From contig NZ_CP085224.1 of assembly GCF_044803115.1 (NCBI RefSeq), positions 3,906,001-3,970,000 on the forward strand: a stretch of 64,000 bases of DNA. Reading direction: 5' to 3'. This DNA comes from Caenispirillum salinarum_A (lineage in GTDB: Bacteria > Pseudomonadota > Alphaproteobacteria > Rhodospirillales > Rhodospirillaceae). The stretch's first letter is position 1. Every line of letters starts with the position of its first letter. Below, in pieces: positions 60,869 through 64,000 of the stretch. The position numbers were made by a program, and so were the translations under genes. The notes beneath the pieces are model-generated. The model did no database searches. It had not been told where the DNA came from and saw only the letters and a list, made by a program, of their open reading frames with translations.

Positions 60869-61810
60869 TCAGTTCGACGCCGGCGGCAGGCTGTCCCGGG
60901 CGATCTCCGGGTAGAGCGTCAGCACGCTGCGGGTCAGTTCGTCGCGCACCAGGGCCATGTCGGCGAACTCGGCCGGGATGGGCATGCGGATGACTTCCGT
61001 GATCTCGCGCCCGCCGGCGGCGGCCTCGCGCAGGGCGCCGTCCAGCCATCGCACGTAGGCGCGCGTCTGCTCAATGGGGCCGGCGTCTTGCGCGACCGGA
61101 CCGTGGCCCGGCACCAGAACCTTGAAGTCCAGCGCCTCGAGCGTGTCCAGCGAGTCCAGCCACACCGAGGCGTCGGCGTGCGGGAACGTCGGCGCGCGGT
61201 CGTGGAAGACCAGGTCGGAGGCGAACAGAACCCCCGTCGTCTCGTCCAGCACCACCAGGTCGCTCTCGGTGTGGCCGGACAACTCCAGAAGCCGCAGGGT
61301 GTGGCCCCCGACCTCGATCACCTGCCCGCCTTCCAGGGTTTCCGACGGCACGACGGCTTCCGTGCCGCGCATCCAGTCGCCGCTGAGGCGGTAGAGGTTT
61401 TCCGTCACCATGGTCCCCTCCGAGGCGATGCCCGAGCGGGTGGAGGCGGTGGCACCCACCGGCACGTCCTCGAACGCCTGGCCGCCCAGGAAGTGGTCGG
61501 GGTGCAGGTGGGTGACGATGACGCGCACGATGGGCTTGTCGGTCACCTCGGCAATGGCGGCGCGCAACTCCTCGCCGTAGCGCCTGGATGGGCCGTTGTC
61601 GATGACCACCACGCCCTCTTCGGTGACGATGAAGGCGGTGTTGACGATGTTGCCGCCGTTCTCGCGGGTGAAGTATTCCCGCGTGCCCTCCAGCACATAG
61701 GTTCCGGGCGCGACCTGCTGCGGCGCAAGGTCGTAGGTCAGCTCGGCGGCCTTGGCGGGCACGGCGAGCGCCAGCGCCACGGCGGAAAGGATCAGGGCGC
61801 GGCGGATCAT
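60869..61810 (-). CDS. Quinoprotein relay system zinc metallohydrolase
   Basis: A 313-residue exported metallo-beta-lactamase-fold protein: signal peptide (RRALILSAVALALAVPAKA), zinc motif VTHLHPDHFLGG, then ELSGHTESDLVV and VLVPGHGPVA. Proteins like this are found next to PQQ dehydrogenases and SoxYZ-like carriers (the TIGR-type quinoprotein relay set), and their substrate is not established. It overlaps the SoxYZ-like gene by four bases. Confidence 0.85.
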   Translation of the reverse strand: MIRRALILSAVALALAVPAKAAELTYDLAPQQVAPGTYVLEGTREYFTRENGGNIVNTAFIVTEEGVVVIDNGPSRRYGEELRAAIAEVTDKPIVRVIVTHLHPDHFLGGQAFEDVPVGATASTRSGIASEGTMVTENLYRLSGDWMRGTEAVVPSETLEGGQVIEVGGHTLRLLELSGHTESDLVVLDETTGVLFASDLVFHDRAPTFPHADASVWLDSLDTLEALDFKVLVPGHGPVAQDAGPIEQTRAYVRWLDGALREAAAGGREITEVIRMPIPAEFADMALVRDELTRSVLTLYPEIARDSLPPASN

Positions 61811-62631
61811 CGCATGGCCTCCTGCAGGGGCGGCGGCGGCATGGTCTGGCTGGGGGCCGGAATGGATGCCGATACCTCGTTGGCGTCGCTGTCGACGCCG
61901 GAGACCGCGTAGGCGGTGCCGGGGGCCGTGACACCGTCCGGCGCGATCTCCAGCGTCAACACGGGGTTGGTGCTCATGGCCGACCAGGCCGTGATGCGCG
62001 CAACCTCCTCGCCGGCCGCATTGGTGATGGTCAGGCGGTCGAGGAAGAATTCAGGGATGTTGTCCACCAGCCCCGTGTCCATGGGGTGATGGATCATCAG
62101 CCGCAGCCGGTCCGCCCCGTCCACCGTGCGCCAGGCGCGGGCGCGGACTTCGCCCAGGTGGTCCTCCCAGTTGCCGCCGTCGGCGACGAGCCGGGGTGCG
62201 GCGCAACCGCCGCCGGGGGCCTGGACCACGGTTCCGCCCAGGTGCCACACGCCGTCGCCGGTCTTCACCGCCGCGCGGATCGCCGTGCCCTCGTTGACCT
62301 TCATGCGCAGCGCGATGAACGGCCGGGCCTTGATGGGCTCCAGCAACACCGCGCGGGGGATGGGGTTCAGGTCGCCCAGCACGAGGATCTGCTTGACGTC
62401 CGGGATGCCGTCGGCGCGCACCGAGACGGGCACCATGCGCCCGTCCTCCACCTTTTCCGGCGCGAAGACCTGCACGCGGTCGTCGAACACCACCGGCTCG
62501 CCGTTCAGAAGCTGTTCGTGGACGTAATCCCAGACGACGGAGTCCAGCGGGTCCGTCACGTCGGACGCACCGGCGGGGGCTGCGGCGAGGCAGGCCGCGA
62601 CGGCAAGGCTCGCGAGGGAGGATAGGCGCAT
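61807..62631 (-). CDS. Quinoprotein-associated SoxYZ-like carrier protein
   Basis: A 274-residue exported protein (signal peptide ASLAVAACLAAAPAGA). The first half is SoxY-like, with the carrier motif GGGCAAPR (Cys near 146); the second half is SoxZ-like (RLRLMIHHPMDTGLVDNIPEFFLDRLTI; NPVLTLEIAP). Fused SoxYZ-like proteins of this type travel with PQQ dehydrogenases and may carry an intermediate on the Cys. It is coupled to the zinc hydrolase downstream. Confidence 0.85.
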   Translation of the reverse strand: MRLSSLASLAVAACLAAAPAGASDVTDPLDSVVWDYVHEQLLNGEPVVFDDRVQVFAPEKVEDGRMVPVSVRADGIPDVKQILVLGDLNPIPRAVLLEPIKARPFIALRMKVNEGTAIRAAVKTGDGVWHLGGTVVQAPGGGCAAPRLVADGGNWEDHLGEVRARAWRTVDGADRLRLMIHHPMDTGLVDNIPEFFLDRLTITNAAGEEVARITAWSAMSTNPVLTLEIAPDGVTAPGTAYAVSGVDSDANEVSASIPAPSQTMPPPPLQEAMR

Positions 62632-62643
62632 GGGTCGGTCTCC

Positions 62644-63495
62644 TCAGCGTTCGGGCGGGCGCCAGGTGACGCCGTGGTCGGCGAAGATGCGCTTCATGGT
62701 GCCGTCGGCCTCCATGGCGTCGATCACGTCGCCGACCGCATAGCCGAGCGCCCGGTAGGTGTGCTTGACCGCCGCGCCCACGTCCCACGACACCTTCATC
62801 AGGCCGGGTGTGGGGACGGTGGCGATCTCGAAGCGTTCGCGGTGGTCCTTCAGGCCCGCCTCAAGCTGGCTCACGGGTGCCATGACGCCGGCGACCTCCC
62901 CCCTCACGAGCGCGTCCACGGCCTCCATGGGTGTGGTGAAACGCACCATGCCGGGCAGCAGGCGACCGCCGAAGGCGCCGGAAAGATAAAGATCGGGCAG
63001 GCTGTCCAGTTCCACGGCGATCTTCTCGTAGGCGAAGACGGGCAGCGTCTCCACCCCGCCGGTGCGGACGGGATCGCGGGCGACCAGGAACTCGTCGCGG
63101 TAATAGGCGCCGAACAGCACCACCAGGTCGTTGCGGATGTTCAGCTCGCGGTCGACGGGCATGTGCAGCATGACGTCGGCGACACCGCCGCCCAGGTAAT
63201 GCCCCTTCCAGACGCCGTTGCGCAGGTCGTCGTCGACGTTCTCGTCGGCGGTCAGCTCCATGTAGTTGACCTTGAGCCCCATGCGGTCGGCGATCTCGCG
63301 GCCGATGTCGACGTCGATGCCGACCAGTTTCCCCGCGTCGTCGCGGTAGGAGAACGGCGGGAAGTCGCGGTAGACGCCGATGCGGATGGAGCCCTTCTCC
63401 ATGATCTCGTCAAGCGACAGGGCGTGGCCGATGGTCGGCCACGCCCCGGTCAGCAGGACGGCGAGAAGAACGGTCAGGAGGCGGGTGATACCCAT
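62644..63495 (-). CDS. Quinoprotein-associated periplasmic binding protein (MoxJ/XoxJ-like)
   Basis: A 283-residue periplasmic protein with a signal peptide (TRLLTVLLAVLLTGAWPTIGHA). The type 3 solute-binding fold shows as GSIRIGVYRDFPPFSYRDDAGKLVGIDVDIGREIA and ADVMLHMPVDRELN. Proteins like this (XoxJ/MxaJ) accompany PQQ alcohol dehydrogenases and may help activate them, perhaps handling the metal or the cofactor. ATG at 63495 has AGAGG six bases ahead; the frame also opens at a GTG at 63522 that overlaps the c550 stop. Confidence 0.85.
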   Translation of the reverse strand: MGITRLLTVLLAVLLTGAWPTIGHALSLDEIMEKGSIRIGVYRDFPPFSYRDDAGKLVGIDVDIGREIADRMGLKVNYMELTADENVDDDLRNGVWKGHYLGGGVADVMLHMPVDRELNIRNDLVVLFGAYYRDEFLVARDPVRTGGVETLPVFAYEKIAVELDSLPDLYLSGAFGGRLLPGMVRFTTPMEAVDALVRGEVAGVMAPVSQLEAGLKDHRERFEIATVPTPGLMKVSWDVGAAVKHTYRALGYAVGDVIDAMEADGTMKRIFADHGVTWRPPER

Positions 63496-63518
63496 CGTTT
63501 CCCTCTCGCGCTCGAGGA

Positions 63519-63965
63519 TCACTCCTCGGTGTACTGCTCTTCAACGTAGGCGCGGATGGCCCACAGGGCTTCCTGGCTGAGGGTTTCCTCAAACGCGGGC
63601 ATGTAGGTCATGCCGTTGCGCACCACGCCGTTGCGCACGCGCATGACGAACCACTCGTCGCCCTCCATGCCCTGCGGCAGGTAGCGCAGGTCGGGCGCCA
63701 CGCCGCCGGAGATGACCTCCAGGCCGTGGCAGCGGGCGCAGTTCTGGTTGTAGGCAGAGGCGCCGATCTCGATGGCCTTGGCGTCGCCGCGATAGGGGTT
63801 CTCTTCCACCCATTCGTCGCCGAGGGGCACGAGGCCGGTCACGTCGACCGCCTGGGGTGTCACGTCGCCGTGGGCGACGGCGGCCGTCGGCAGGGCGGAG
63901 GCACCGGCGAAGGCGGCGAGACCGGCGATGGCGAGGGCGGAGGCGGTGCGAAGGAAGAAGGTCAT
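63519..63965 (-). CDS. pedF: Cytochrome c550 (PedF-type)
   Basis: A 148-residue periplasmic cytochrome c: signal peptide (SALAIAGLAAFAGASALPTAAVA, cleavage before HGDV), heme-binding CARCH (about residue 76-80), axial Met probably in TYMPAF. The HGDVTPQAVDVTGLVPLG start and NPYRG region match PedF/c550, the natural electron acceptor of PQQ alcohol dehydrogenases. It is the first visible gene of the block; its promoter region is cut by the window edge. Confidence 0.9.
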   Translation of the reverse strand: MTFFLRTASALAIAGLAAFAGASALPTAAVAHGDVTPQAVDVTGLVPLGDEWVEENPYRGDAKAIEIGASAYNQNCARCHGLEVISGGVAPDLRYLPQGMEGDEWFVMRVRNGVVRNGMTYMPAFEETLSQEALWAIRAYVEEQYTEE

Positions 63966-64000
63966 GGGGCCGTTCCTCGGATAAACGCTGTGGCGGTGGA

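Overview
The window is a very GC-rich (about two-thirds G+C or more by eye), densely coded chromosomal segment of a Gram-negative bacterium. The Cpa/Tad gene set, the PuuD/UraD/UraH/PuuE purine genes, the PQQ alcohol-oxidation block and the style of the coding together suggest an alphaproteobacterium, probably of Rhodospirillales type; this is inference. I see no rRNA, tRNA, CRISPR array, prophage, transposase or plasmid gene.

Layout: (1) 0.1-13 kb, housekeeping and single genes: glgC, an HD hydrolase, prfC, a MarR regulator, a flavin reductase, an ArsM-like methyltransferase, mtgA, a BktB-like thiolase, a dual-specificity phosphatase coupled to an FAD oxidoreductase, a JmjC/cupin protein, and a BaiN/TIGR03862 flavoprotein. 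Two near-identical hairpin repeats lie in convergent gaps. (2) 13-17.4 kb: dodecin and a glycine betaine/proline ProVWX transporter ending in a strong terminator. (3) 17.4-22 kb: a YbaY-type lipoprotein coupled to a HepT-like protein with a degenerate active site, an orphan terminator that suggests a small RNA, an exported acidic protein and a PAS-GGDEF-EAL protein. (4) 22-29 kb: a hydrolase, a PadR regulator with an array of TATATCG motifs, an RND efflux pair and an endonuclease/phosphatase-fold protein.

(5) 29-40.7 kb is a purine catabolism block: GntR regulator, allantoinase PuuE, an NMT1-type ABC importer (permease, ATPase, binding protein), XdhA-XdhB-XdhC, a UraD-UraH fusion and the membrane urate oxidase PuuD. 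Together these cover import, (hypo)xanthine to urate, urate to hydroxyisourate, OHCU to allantoin, and allantoin to allantoate. Genes from xdhA to the fusion overlap by four bases at each junction, and a GntR-like palindrome lies between the divergent halves.

(6) 40.7-54 kb is a Flp/Tad pilus cluster read on the minus strand: flp, cpaB, cpaC, a small CpaD-like lipoprotein, cpaE, cpaF, tadB, tadC, two TPR proteins (one ending in a LytR_C-like domain), cpaA, then three TadE/TadG-type minor components. (7) 54.6-64 kb is a PQQ alcohol-oxidation block, also on the minus strand: cytochrome c550, a periplasmic binding protein, a SoxYZ-like carrier, a zinc metallohydrolase, pqqA-B-C-D-E, a PQQ alcohol dehydrogenase with the extra aspartate typical of lanthanide-dependent enzymes, and an AgmR/ExaE-like response regulator.

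No wholly new multi-gene system is evident. The observations most worth following are the candidate small RNA at 18.5 kb, the lanthanide-type dehydrogenase, the purine block with its fused UraD-UraH and dedicated importer, the PadR operator array, and the HepT-like protein that has lost its catalytic residues.
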